A stretch of DNA of 7,962 nucleotides from Ruminococcus sp. Lineage in GTDB: Bacteria; Bacillota; Clostridia; Oscillospirales; Ruminococcaceae. Position numbers and translations under genes: made by a program. Numbering within the stretch: position 1 is the stretch's first letter; the number at the start of each line of letters is the position of its first letter. The stretch covers positions 1 through 7,962 of the forward strand of contig DMBA01000388.1 of the NCBI GenBank assembly GCA_003446315.1, in the 5' to 3' direction. The notes beneath the pieces are model-generated. The model ran no database searches. It saw only the letters and a list, made by a program, of their open reading frames with translations, and had not been told where the DNA came from. Positions 1 to 6,101 of the stretch are shown one piece after another.

Positions 1-923
1 TCATCGACCGGCGAATCCGGATTGTAGTCAACCGGAACAAATGCAAGCTCATTGTGCCAGCCGGTCACATGGCCTTCCGGATCAATATATCCGCCTGCTT
101 CGGATGTGCCCATTGCGATGCCAAGCACACCGTTGACATCCATTGCCATGGATGCAGCCAGTGCGGCAACGTCACCGTCATTTGCAACGGCATACGGAAC
201 ACCCAGTTCTTCCAGTACATCGACATATACATTCTTGCATGCATCGCCCTGCGTATCCTTCGGGACTTTCAGGAACAGATGCGAGACCATTGCGCGGTTT
301 GCGACCAGAACGCCCGCCGTGCTGACACCGACTGCGTCAAAGGACGGCATATGCTCTGCTGCTTTCAGGATCGCTGCTTTGATATGCTCGTGATGATATG
401 AGATATCCTCTGCCAGTTTCGGCAGCCAGACGATCTCCTCAGACCAGACGGTCTCGCCGTTTACAACAGCAGCCACTTTCATATCACTGCCGCCGGCATC
501 AAACCCAACGCGGCAGCCGTCCAGATTTCTGCCGATGGAAAGGGGACGAACCTTATTCTCCGGCATATCCGCAAATGCACGCTCCTCGACTTCAAACGGG
601 CGCTCATAAGTTGTGCTCCAGAAATCAACATCGAATGCACGCAGTCCTTCTTTGGTATATGCCTCACGGATATATTCAAATACATCGTGATCGCCGGCAA
701 GCATGACCTTCCAGCCGCCTGCGCACCATAAGATCGTTTTAATCAGACGCTCTGCGTAACGGCAGTTTTCGTCTTTATCGTCACCCAGCAGCGTATCGCG
801 GCGGTATACAAGACCGTCTTCGCGTTCAACGGCAATTGCAAACGGCTTTTTTGCCTTTGCAAGAAAGTCGCGGTTATAATAAACCGCCGGGACAAAATCG
901 TGATCGAGAATCGGAAGAATCAT
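1..923 (-). CDS. ROK-family sugar kinase-like protein (C-terminus cut off by window edge)
   Basis: The reading frame is open from an ATG at 923 to the left edge, giving 307 codons plus two bases. The start is supported by GAAAGGAAC six bases upstream. Residues 1-138 form an N-terminal region I do not recognise. A ROK-type nucleotide-binding fold follows: phosphate-1 loop GFDAGGSDMKVAAV at 140-153, a strand-turn around GVSTAGV (199-205), and VANDGDVAALAA (246-257), where D249 sits at the position of the ROK catalytic base. GIAMGTSEAGGYID (268-281) matches the adenosine/phosphate-2 region. ROK proteins are cytoplasmic sugar kinases (glucose, fructose, N-acetyl sugars) or repressors. No helix-turn-helix is evident, so a kinase is likelier. 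The site that normally reads E-I-G-H here reads NELAF (291-295), so the usual zinc/sugar histidine appears missing. It probably shares a transcript with the epimerase-like gene upstream. The sugar substrate cannot be assigned. Confidence 0.8.
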   Translation of the reverse strand, partial: MILPILDHDFVPAVYYNRDFLAKAKKPFAIAVEREDGLVYRRDTLLGDDKDENCRYAERLIKTILWCAGGWKVMLAGDHDVFEYIREAYTKEGLRAFDVDFWSTTYERPFEVEERAFADMPENKVRPLSIGRNLDGCRVGFDAGGSDMKVAAVVNGETVWSEEIVWLPKLAEDISYHHEHIKAAILKAAEHMPSFDAVGVSTAGVLVANRAMVSHLFLKVPKDTQGDACKNVYVDVLEELGVPYAVANDGDVAALAASMAMDVNGVLGIAMGTSEAGGYIDPEGHVTGWHNELAFVPVDYNPDSPVD

Positions 924-966
924 GTTTTTTGTTCCTTTCATTCAGTAGTTTTTCAGAAAACACAGA

Positions 967-994
967 CAAGCGGCGGCAAATGAACCGTCGCTTG
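967..994 (-). other. Intercistronic stem-loop between epimerase and ROK genes
   Basis: An imperfect 10-bp inverted repeat (CAAGCGGCGG at 967-976, CCGTCGCTTG at 985-994) flanks an 8-base loop. In the minus-strand RNA one pair is an A-C mismatch. No clean T-run follows, so it is a weak candidate for a terminator. It could instead act as an mRNA processing or stability element in the 86-base gap between the two genes. Confidence 0.4.
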
Positions 995-1009
995 CCAGCG
1001 TTTGTTTGA

Positions 1010-1957
1010 TTACTTGGTGTTCTTGATATTCCAGCGGAACGGGCAGATGCGGGATGCTTTTGTCGTATCGAACATGAAGTTTTTGTCGATCGTTGTGACA
1101 TCCAGAAAACGGTAATTGGTTTTCTGCTCCGGATCGCCGAACAATTTTGTTTTGAGCGATGTGGAAAAACTCGTTTTTTGCAGAACCGGCCCGAGGCGGT
1201 GATTTTCCTTCATGAATGTGACGATCTCCGATGCCATGATGAGCGAAGAATCGGCGACATTATAGACACCGCTGTAGCTGAGGGAGTCTGCCTGCCGGAA
1301 GAATCCGATGATGAAATCGGAGATGTTGTGGATGCAGCACATGTGGAAGCCGTATTCACCGGTGCGGAACACAAAGATGGAATGGTTTTTCGGATCCTGG
1401 ATGCGGGACATCAGGTTATCCGGAAAATGCAGCGAATAGACCATCGGGACACGGATGACGCAGCAGATCATGGTTTTGGTGCCGCGCACATCATTGGAAA
1501 AGGCGACCTCTGCATTGGCCTTCATCTTGCCGTAATTGGAGACAGGTTTGACCTGTTCATCTTCCCGGACGGGCTCACGCGAATCGGGCTGTTTGTAGAC
1601 CTGTGTGGAGCTGACCAGAATAAACTTTTTGATATCCTTGCTGATTGCAAGCTTATATAAAAACTTATCGCAGGCGGCACTTTCTTCCACTTGTTCTTTG
1701 CCGACAATCGGCCCTAAATCATTATCAACTGTACAAGCAAGGTGCACAACATATTCAATTTCAAATTCATCGAAAATATCGCCGTATTTGCCCTGGTCGC
1801 TCGGCGATGCTTCCCGAAAATAAAAATTTTCCTTTTGGATGTTGTAGTCGCTTTCCTTTTTGTCAACTGCGATGACCGTGTTGCCTTTTTTCAGGAGTCC
1901 GGAGCAGACATGATCGCCGATCATACCGCATCCGCCCGTAACAAGAATGGTTGCCAT
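1010..1957 (-). CDS. NAD(P)-dependent epimerase/dehydratase, extended SDR family
   Basis: This 315-residue protein is about the usual length for an extended short-chain dehydrogenase/reductase acting on nucleotide sugars. The Rossmann motif TGGCGMIG is at 7-14 (GxxGxxG type). An acidic residue, D32, ends strand 2 and favours NAD(H). VVHLA at 70-74 matches the conserved VIHLAA strand. VSSTQVY at 115-121 supplies the catalytic Ser/Thr (T118), and YGKMK at 142-146 is the catalytic YxxxK. The C-terminal half, which sets substrate choice, is divergent and cysteine-containing, so UDP-glucose 4-epimerase cannot be claimed. The enzyme should be cytoplasmic. The start at 1957 is supported by AAAGGA eleven bases upstream and lies about 70 bases downstream of a predicted transcription start. 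The ROK-like gene follows 86 bases downstream in the same direction, suggesting a small sugar-metabolism operon. Confidence 0.85.
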   Translation of the reverse strand: MATILVTGGCGMIGDHVCSGLLKKGNTVIAVDKKESDYNIQKENFYFREASPSDQGKYGDIFDEFEIEYVVHLACTVDNDLGPIVGKEQVEESAACDKFLYKLAISKDIKKFILVSSTQVYKQPDSREPVREDEQVKPVSNYGKMKANAEVAFSNDVRGTKTMICCVIRVPMVYSLHFPDNLMSRIQDPKNHSIFVFRTGEYGFHMCCIHNISDFIIGFFRQADSLSYSGVYNVADSSLIMASEIVTFMKENHRLGPVLQKTSFSTSLKTKLFGDPEQKTNYRFLDVTTIDKNFMFDTTKASRICPFRWNIKNTK

Positions 1958-2036
1958 AATGCTTCAGTCCTTTCCGAGTGGAATGGGGCTATCTCCGTGA
2001 TAAGCCATAATTGTGCAAGTACATTGATACATTATT

Positions 2037-2065
2037 ATTATATCACAGCCGGAACGGAAATGCAA
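2037..2065 (-). promoter_or_regulatory. Sigma-A promoter for the epimerase-ROK unit
   Basis: Read on the minus strand, TTGCAT (2065-2060) is followed by a 17-base spacer and a perfect TATAAT (2042-2037). A TGn extended -10 element sits directly before the -10. Transcription should start near 2030, giving a leader of about 72 bases. That leader contains a small hairpin (GGCT-TATC paired with GATAGCC, 1987-2006). The -35 box is weak, but the extended -10 compensates. Confidence 0.65.
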
Positions 2066-2082
2066 GAGGATTCGATAAATTT

Positions 2083-2100
2083 GACATATTTTATTATGTC
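2083..2100. repeat. Short palindrome GACATA-N6-TATGTC
   Basis: A perfect 6-bp inverted repeat with an A/T-only 6-base spacer lies 17 bp upstream of the -35 box of the epimerase promoter and 25 bp downstream of the tadA stop. Its size and place fit an operator for a dimeric regulator. A weak transcription stop after tadA is the alternative, but there is no T-run behind it. Nothing here identifies a binding protein. Confidence 0.35.
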
Positions 2101-2125
2101 CGCACAGAATCCGCCCTGCACGGTA

Positions 2126-2623
2126 TCATTTATGCACAAAAGGGGATTTTAAGCCGGGAAGATCCGGCTGTTCCCGCAGTTCGGAAAAGAATTTCTGCAA
2201 AATTGCTGCACAGGGTTCTTCCAGCAGTCCGCCGGTGACGCGGGGCGTGTGATTATACGGCAGACGAAACATTTCTTCAACGGATGCAACGGCACCTGCT
2301 TTCGGGTCATAAGCGCCGAAAATGACGCGGTCGATCCTTGCGTTGATGATCGCACCGCTGCACATGGGGCATGGCTCCAGCGTGACATATAAATTGCAGC
2401 CGGAAAGCCGCCATGAACCGCGCTTTTTTGCGGCTTCTTCGATCGCAAGGATCTCGGCGTGGGCGGTCGGGGAACAATCGTGTTCCCTGCGGTTTCTGCC
2501 TCTGCCGAGGATTGCACCGGTTTCCCGGTCGGCAACCACTGCGCCGACGGGTACTTCGCCTTCGGCGGCTGCCTGTTCTGCGAGTGCGAGCGCTTCCCGC
2601 ATAAGGGCAAAATCATCAAACAT
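2126..2623 (-). CDS. tadA: tRNA-specific adenosine(34) deaminase TadA
   Basis: A zinc-dependent deaminase that converts A34 to inosine in the wobble position of tRNA-Arg(ACG), letting one tRNA read several codons. At 165 residues it is the normal size. The catalytic motif TAHAEI (53-58) gives zinc ligand H55 and proton shuttle E57. PCPMC at 84-88 gives zinc ligands C85 and C88. EVPVGAVV at 23-30 and the VIFGAYDPKAGA stretch (100-111) are family hallmarks, and NHTPRVTGGLLEEPC followed by the FF-x-x-LR helix matches the TadA C-terminus. The ATG at 2623 is preceded by AGGAG eight bases away. The stop of the CPBP-like gene lies only 22 bases upstream, so the two are almost certainly co-transcribed. 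No clear terminator follows. Confidence 0.96.
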   Translation of the reverse strand: MFDDFALMREALALAEQAAAEGEVPVGAVVADRETGAILGRGRNRREHDCSPTAHAEILAIEEAAKKRGSWRLSGCNLYVTLEPCPMCSGAIINARIDRVIFGAYDPKAGAVASVEEMFRLPYNHTPRVTGGLLEEPCAAILQKFFSELREQPDLPGLKSPFVHK

Positions 2624-2645
2624 GCGTTTCTCCTGAGATTATCTA

Positions 2646-3749
2646 TCAATAAAAGAGCTGAACCAGCGTCAGAAGGGCGGCAATTGCCAGCCACGGCAGC
2701 GCCGCGACAGACTGGGTCAGGGCAAAGAGCTTTTCACGGTCTTCCAGAACAGTCTGGTTTTGCTCCAGCCGGATCTTGCCGCGCCGTACCTGTGCATATG
2801 CGGCAATTGCCAGCATGCCGGCGGATGCGAGCAGCAGGGTATACTGCCAGAGCAGAATCCGCTGTGCTTCGCTGACCAGAATCAGCCTTGCATAGACCAT
2901 TGTTGTGTAGATCACGCGAATGATGATGCACTTCAGGATGGAACCGGAGCGCAGCATCAGATAGCCCGATGCAAGCCCGATCAGCAGCGCACTGATCCTG
3001 TCCGGAAGTGTGTTCGGACACAGAAATGCAATGCATGCTGTGACGGCAATCGCAAAACCGTCGCCGAACTGCCGCAGTAATTGCAGGATGCATCCCCGCA
3101 GCAGCAATTCTGCAAGGATCGGAGTCAGAAAAATGTCGAATGCTGCAAATGCAACAACTGCCGCAATATCCTTATAATTAAACATGCGCTGCACCAGCTC
3201 GACATCTTCACTGTGTGCGGTCAGACTGTGGATGCATGCAATCAGCATGCCGAAGCCGACGGCAGCGATCGTTTCCGGTATGCCGCCGAACAGAACCGGT
3301 GCCGCAATTTTGCGCGGGATCTTGCAGAAATGCAGCAGAATAATCGCCGGCAAGCCGAATTTCAGCAGGATAATGAAGATCTGTGCGCCGGTTTCTGCCC
3401 ACTGACTGCCGGGTGTGCTCTGCGCAATAAAATCCATATGGATCTGCACGCCGAACAGCCGGAGCAGCGCGGTCAGAATGGGTCTGCCGATCAGCTCTGC
3501 CAGCAGAAACAGCAGCATCGCCATGCCGACTGCATCGCCGCAATGCGTCAGTGCCTGCCGTTCGGATGCGGCAGCGCTCGTTTTTTGCTGCGTGCCGCCT
3601 TCAACATAAATATTTTCATTTGCATCGCCGGAATAGCGGTACATAAACGGTGTGTTCGTGTGCCTGCGCCAATGCTGATATTCCTTGTTGTATCGCTGGT
3701 TTTCTGAGCAGCAGACGAAATCTTCCAGAATATCAATGCGGGTCTCCAT
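2646..3749 (-). CDS. Degenerate CPBP-family (Abi/Rce1-like) membrane protein
   Basis: A 367-residue polytopic membrane protein. About 70 hydrophilic N-terminal residues precede hydrophobic segments near 73-100, 122-142, 150-175, 194-213, 231-246, 252-266, 270-292, 300-318 and 346-366. The layout around 209-282 follows the CPBP glutamic intramembrane protease family (ELLLRG, then GLASGYLMLRSGS). CPBP enzymes need E in the first position of EExxxR, H in FxxxH, and H and N in HxxxN. Here these read A213-E214-xxx-R218, F242-xxx-N246 and R278-xxx-T282, so all four catalytic positions appear substituted. It is therefore probably not a protease, and a role in binding or regulation is a guess. The ATG at 3749 was chosen because GGAAGGGGGTG precedes it; a longer reading from a TTG at 3830 would overlap the promoter. 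It sits 22 bases before tadA in the same unit. Confidence 0.72.
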   Translation of the reverse strand: METRIDILEDFVCCSENQRYNKEYQHWRRHTNTPFMYRYSGDANENIYVEGGTQQKTSAAASERQALTHCGDAVGMAMLLFLLAELIGRPILTALLRLFGVQIHMDFIAQSTPGSQWAETGAQIFIILLKFGLPAIILLHFCKIPRKIAAPVLFGGIPETIAAVGFGMLIACIHSLTAHSEDVELVQRMFNYKDIAAVVAFAAFDIFLTPILAELLLRGCILQLLRQFGDGFAIAVTACIAFLCPNTLPDRISALLIGLASGYLMLRSGSILKCIIIRVIYTTMVYARLILVSEAQRILLWQYTLLLASAGMLAIAAYAQVRRGKIRLEQNQTVLEDREKLFALTQSVAALPWLAIAALLTLVQLFY

Positions 3750-3814
3750 GCGCGGCACCCCCTTCCGTATGATTTCTCTTTCCCTTTGGTAATATTTATA
3801 TGCTTTATCTTTAT

Positions 3815-3823
3815 AGTATAGCA
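3815..3823 (-). promoter_or_regulatory. Extended -10 promoter for CPBP-tadA unit
   Basis: On the minus strand, TGC directly precedes TATACT (3820-3815), forming an extended -10 element. No good -35 hexamer is seen at 16-18 bases upstream. The predicted start near 3808 leaves a leader of about 60 bases ending in the strong ribosome binding site of the CPBP-like gene. An overlapping TATAAA is an alternative -10. Confidence 0.45.
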
Positions 3824-3862
3824 GATACAATGCGGACTTTCGTGCAGAATTCGTAAAAAGTA

Positions 3863-3928
3863 TATGAACAATTTATGAACAACCGCAATATTTTGGAAAA
3901 AATCCGCAAAAAATGATATTTGAACATA
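3863..3928 (+). repeat. TATGAACAA repeats upstream of cellulase promoter
   Basis: TATGAACAA occurs at 3863-3871 and again at 3874-3882, exactly 11 bp apart (one helical turn). A related TTGAACATA lies at 3920-3928. CCGCAA also occurs twice (3883-3888 and 3904-3909). The cluster ends about 20 bp before the -35 box, where an activator could bind. Chance repetition in A/T-rich DNA is possible. Confidence 0.4.
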
Positions 3929-3947
3929 AGAAAAAGACAATTGTGCA

Positions 3948-3976
3948 TTTACTTTCCAATATAAAGAAAGTATAAT
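3948..3976 (+). promoter_or_regulatory. Sigma-A promoter for the cellulase gene
   Basis: TTTACT (3948-3953; 4 of 6 match TTGACA) is followed by a 17-base spacer and a perfect TATAAT (3971-3976). The expected start near 3983 gives a leader of about 85 bases. No better promoter is seen between here and the cellulase start codon. Confidence 0.65.
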
Positions 3977-3992
3977 AAAATTGTACGGTTGT

Positions 3993-4022
3993 GTCTGCCC
4001 AGAAAGGCATGACCGCGTCATG
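3993..4022 (+). promoter_or_regulatory. Overlapping hairpins in cellulase 5'UTR
   Basis: CATGAC (4008-4013) and GTCATG (4017-4022) form a perfect 6-bp stem with a CGC loop. Alternatively GTCTGCC (3993-3999) can pair with GGCA-TGAC (4006-4013) with one bulged base. The two folds share bases and exclude each other. They lie in the untranslated leader, 29 bases before the ribosome binding site, so they could affect mRNA stability or translation. I recognise no known riboswitch class. Confidence 0.35.
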
Positions 4023-4068
4023 AAACACCAGAATGAAATCGAAAAACCAAAGAGGGGGTAGTTGTTTT

Positions 4069-5880
4069 ATGAACACAAGAACTGTTTCCCGCTTCGGCGG
4101 GACGCTCGCTGCCGCCGGTCTGATGCTTGCGCAGCTTGCAGCATTTCCGGTTTCGGCAGCAGCACCGACTGCAAAAGACATCAGCACCTGTGATTATGTG
4201 ACAACCTTTGAGGGCGGGAAGGTCATTACGCAGGCGGAAGGCGGCGGAGATATGTCGCTGGTCGGTCTCGGCGTACCGCTGGATGAGACTGTCAGTGAGA
4301 TCTGGATTGATGTTTCCATGGATGCTTCTTCCGGGAAACCTGCGATGCCTGCGATGGGCTATAGCTGCCCCGGGTATGTTAATCCCAGCAGCGGCGAACA
4401 GACCGACTGGTACGGCGACGGCTATTGGATGAACAGCGCAATGGCACGTTCCACCATCGTCTTTGAGATTCCGGAAGATGCACCGGTTCCCGATACGTTT
4501 TCCGTTCAGATCTGGGGTACGCCCGGTGATACCGTCGATACGATGACGCTCAATGCAATCGGCATCAATACCGGTGCCGGCGGCGGCGATATCGGCATGA
4601 TGACCCGTAAAGGCGATGTCAATAACGACAAGACCGTGACCATTGACGATGTGAGCGCACTCGCAGAGTTTTTGCTGGTCGGTTCTTCCAACGGACTGGT
4701 GAATCCTGCAAATGCGGATCTCGATCACACAAACCGACTCAACGCAAAAGACCTGACGCTGCTCAAGCGCGGCATTCTCGACGGCTCTCTGACCAGCACA
4801 TCTTCCAATGATGAGACTGCAATGGAATTTGTTTCCCATATCAAGCTGGGCTGGAATCTCGGCAATACGCTCGATGCCGTTCCGATTGCATATTCTTCTC
4901 CCTATCAGGCAGAAACTTCGTGGGGCTGCCCGATGACCACAAAAGCGATCATTGATACCGTCAAGGCTGCCGGCTTTAACACCGTTCGTGTTCCGGTTTC
5001 GTGGGGTCAGAAGATGAACAGCGAAACTTATCAGATCGACGAAGCATGGATGAACCGTGTGCAGGAGGTTGTCAATTATGTCATCGACAACGATATGTAC
5101 TGCATCCTCAATATCCATCACGATAATTCGCAGGCAAGTTATCCTTACTTCTATCCGGACAATGCACATTATCAGCAGTCCGAGAAGTTTGTGAAGTCCG
5201 TCTGGTCCCAGATCGCTGACCGCTTTGAAGCATATGACAGCCATCTGATCTTCGAAACGCTCAATGAACCGCGCCTTGTCGGTCATAAAAATGAGTGGTG
5301 GATCGATCCTGCAAGCCAGGATTGCATTGATGCGATGAACAACATCAACAAGCTCAATGCTGCTGCACTCGGCGAGATCCGCAGCTCCGGCGGCAATAAC
5401 GAAAAGCGTTTCGTCATGATGCCGACCTATTCTGCTTCTCCTGATACCGCAAACCTCAACGGCATGGTCATGCCCAATGACGATCACCTCATCGCTGAGA
5501 TCCACGCTTACAGACCGTATTTGTTTGCACTCGCAAATGACGGTACACAAAAGAGCAATTGGGATCCGCAGAGCGATGCAGGCGAAGTTGTGACCTTTAT
5601 GAATGACCTCAAGAGCAGATACCTCAGCAAGGGCATCCCGGTCATCATTGATGAGTTCGGCGCAATGAACCGCAATAATGAAGATGACCGCGCTGCATGG
5701 GTGAAGTTCTATCTCGAAACAGCATCCTCCTTCGATATCCCGTGCGTTTGGTGGGATAACAATGCGTTTGACGGCGAAGGCGAGAACTTCGGTCTGATTA
5801 ACCGAAATACCCTGACCGTTCAGTATCCGAAGATCATGGACGCGATGCTGGAAGCTACCAAGAACCGCGGCAATCAGTAA
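4069..5880 (+). CDS. Cellulosomal GH5 (subfamily 4-like) endo-beta-glucanase with internal dockerin
   Basis: A secreted 603-residue endo-beta-1,4-glucanase (cellulose, xyloglucan or mixed-linkage glucan). The signal peptide covers 1-30 (NTRTVSR basic start, hydrophobic core, cleavage after VSA). Residues 33-175 form a beta-rich, aromatic-rich module (W79, W114, Y119, W120, W149), probably carbohydrate-binding but not assigned. A type I dockerin spans about 180-239, with calcium loops D183-x-N185-x-D187 to D194 and D217-x-D219 to D228. After an S/T-rich linker, the GH5 TIM barrel runs 250-597: GWNLGNTLDA (261-270), R307, H350-H351, acid/base E400 in LNEPR, H479/Y481, nucleophile E529 in IIDEFGA, and WWDNN (561-565). 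The dockerin should dock it onto a scaffoldin. The start at 4069 was chosen because AGAGGGGGT lies ten bases upstream and the signal peptide follows directly; an in-frame ATG at 4033 lacks both. It is monocistronic, with its own promoter and terminator. Confidence 0.95.
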   Translation: MNTRTVSRFGGTLAAAGLMLAQLAAFPVSAAAPTAKDISTCDYVTTFEGGKVITQAEGGGDMSLVGLGVPLDETVSEIWIDVSMDASSGKPAMPAMGYSCPGYVNPSSGEQTDWYGDGYWMNSAMARSTIVFEIPEDAPVPDTFSVQIWGTPGDTVDTMTLNAIGINTGAGGGDIGMMTRKGDVNNDKTVTIDDVSALAEFLLVGSSNGLVNPANADLDHTNRLNAKDLTLLKRGILDGSLTSTSSNDETAMEFVSHIKLGWNLGNTLDAVPIAYSSPYQAETSWGCPMTTKAIIDTVKAAGFNTVRVPVSWGQKMNSETYQIDEAWMNRVQEVVNYVIDNDMYCILNIHHDNSQASYPYFYPDNAHYQQSEKFVKSVWSQIADRFEAYDSHLIFETLNEPRLVGHKNEWWIDPASQDCIDAMNNINKLNAAALGEIRSSGGNNEKRFVMMPTYSASPDTANLNGMVMPNDDHLIAEIHAYRPYLFALANDGTQKSNWDPQSDAGEVVTFMNDLKSRYLSKGIPVIIDEFGAMNRNNEDDRAAWVKFYLETASSFDIPCVWWDNNAFDGEGENFGLINRNTLTVQYPKIMDAMLEATKNRGNQ

Positions 5881-5965
5881 GTCAGTTATCAGTGCTGCGT
5901 GGAAACAGGGCTGATCTCTCCGGAGCACCTGTTTCCGCCATCACCTTATCCTTCATATGAAAAAG

Positions 5966-6001
5966 TCCCGCTGTATATGCAAAATACAGCGGGATTTTTT
6001 T
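5966..6001 (+). terminator. Rho-independent terminator of cellulase gene
   Basis: A perfect 11-bp stem (TCCCGCTGTAT at 5966-5976, ATACAGCGGGA at 5984-5994) with a 7-base loop is followed by seven T residues. It lies 85 bases after the cellulase stop. On the other strand the same stem is followed by five T residues, so it may also stop transcription arriving from the membrane-protein gene on the minus strand. Confidence 0.93.
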
Positions 6002-6017
6002 ATGCTTATCATGTTGC

Positions 6018-6058
6018 CCAAACCCCCGCCGTATGCGTTGCATCCGACGGGGGTTTGG
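6018..6058 (-). terminator. Long hairpin downstream of small membrane protein gene
   Basis: CCAAACCCCCGCCG (6018-6031) pairs with CGACGGGGGTTTGG (6045-6058). An inner ATGC/GCAT stem closes a 3-base loop (GTT, 6037-6039). The single imperfect outer pair becomes a G-U pair in the minus-strand RNA but stays a C-A mismatch in plus-strand RNA. That favours a role at the 3' end of the minus-strand transcript, whose stop codon lies about 44 bases upstream. There is no T-run after it, so it may be a 3' stability hairpin rather than a true terminator. Confidence 0.6.
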
Positions 6059-6101
6059 TGATTATTTGGGAAAGAATGGGAAAGAAGTTGTATCTGATTT
6101 A

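Larger units (their letters stand above)
3750..4068. other. Divergent intergenic region between CPBP-tadA unit and cellulase
   Basis: These 319 bases hold no gene. They contain an extended -10 promoter facing left (3815-3823), a tandem 11-bp repeat and related copies (3863-3928), a promoter facing right (3948-3976), two overlapping hairpins in the cellulase leader (3993-4022), and the ribosome binding site AGAGGGGGT at 4051-4059. The middle part, 3840-3980, is notably A/T-rich compared with the flanking genes. Confidence 0.7.

Noticed and set aside
1178..1660. 160-codon plus-strand open frame inside the epimerase-like gene
   Set aside because: The opposite strand carries clear SDR motifs, and this frame has Asp/His-rich shadow composition.
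3081..3707. 208-codon plus-strand open frame inside the CPBP-like gene
   Set aside because: The translation is Gln/Cys/Asn-rich without motifs or a ribosome binding site. It mirrors the antisense membrane protein.
3750..3830. Longer CPBP-like reading frame from a TTG codon at 3830
   Set aside because: The region holds the extended -10 promoter and the strong ribosome binding site directly before the ATG at 3749, so it is leader, not coding.
4033..4068. Upstream in-frame ATG of the cellulase adding 12 residues
   Set aside because: It has no ribosome binding site, the strong AGAGGGGGT would fall inside the coding region, and the extra residues would bury the signal peptide start.
4018..5928. 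Long open frame of 636 codons antisense to the cellulase
   Set aside because: The plus-strand frame encodes unmistakable dockerin and GH5 motifs. The antisense product has low-complexity His/Ile/Cys-rich composition, no recognisable motif and no ribosome binding site at its start, so it is a codon-bias shadow.
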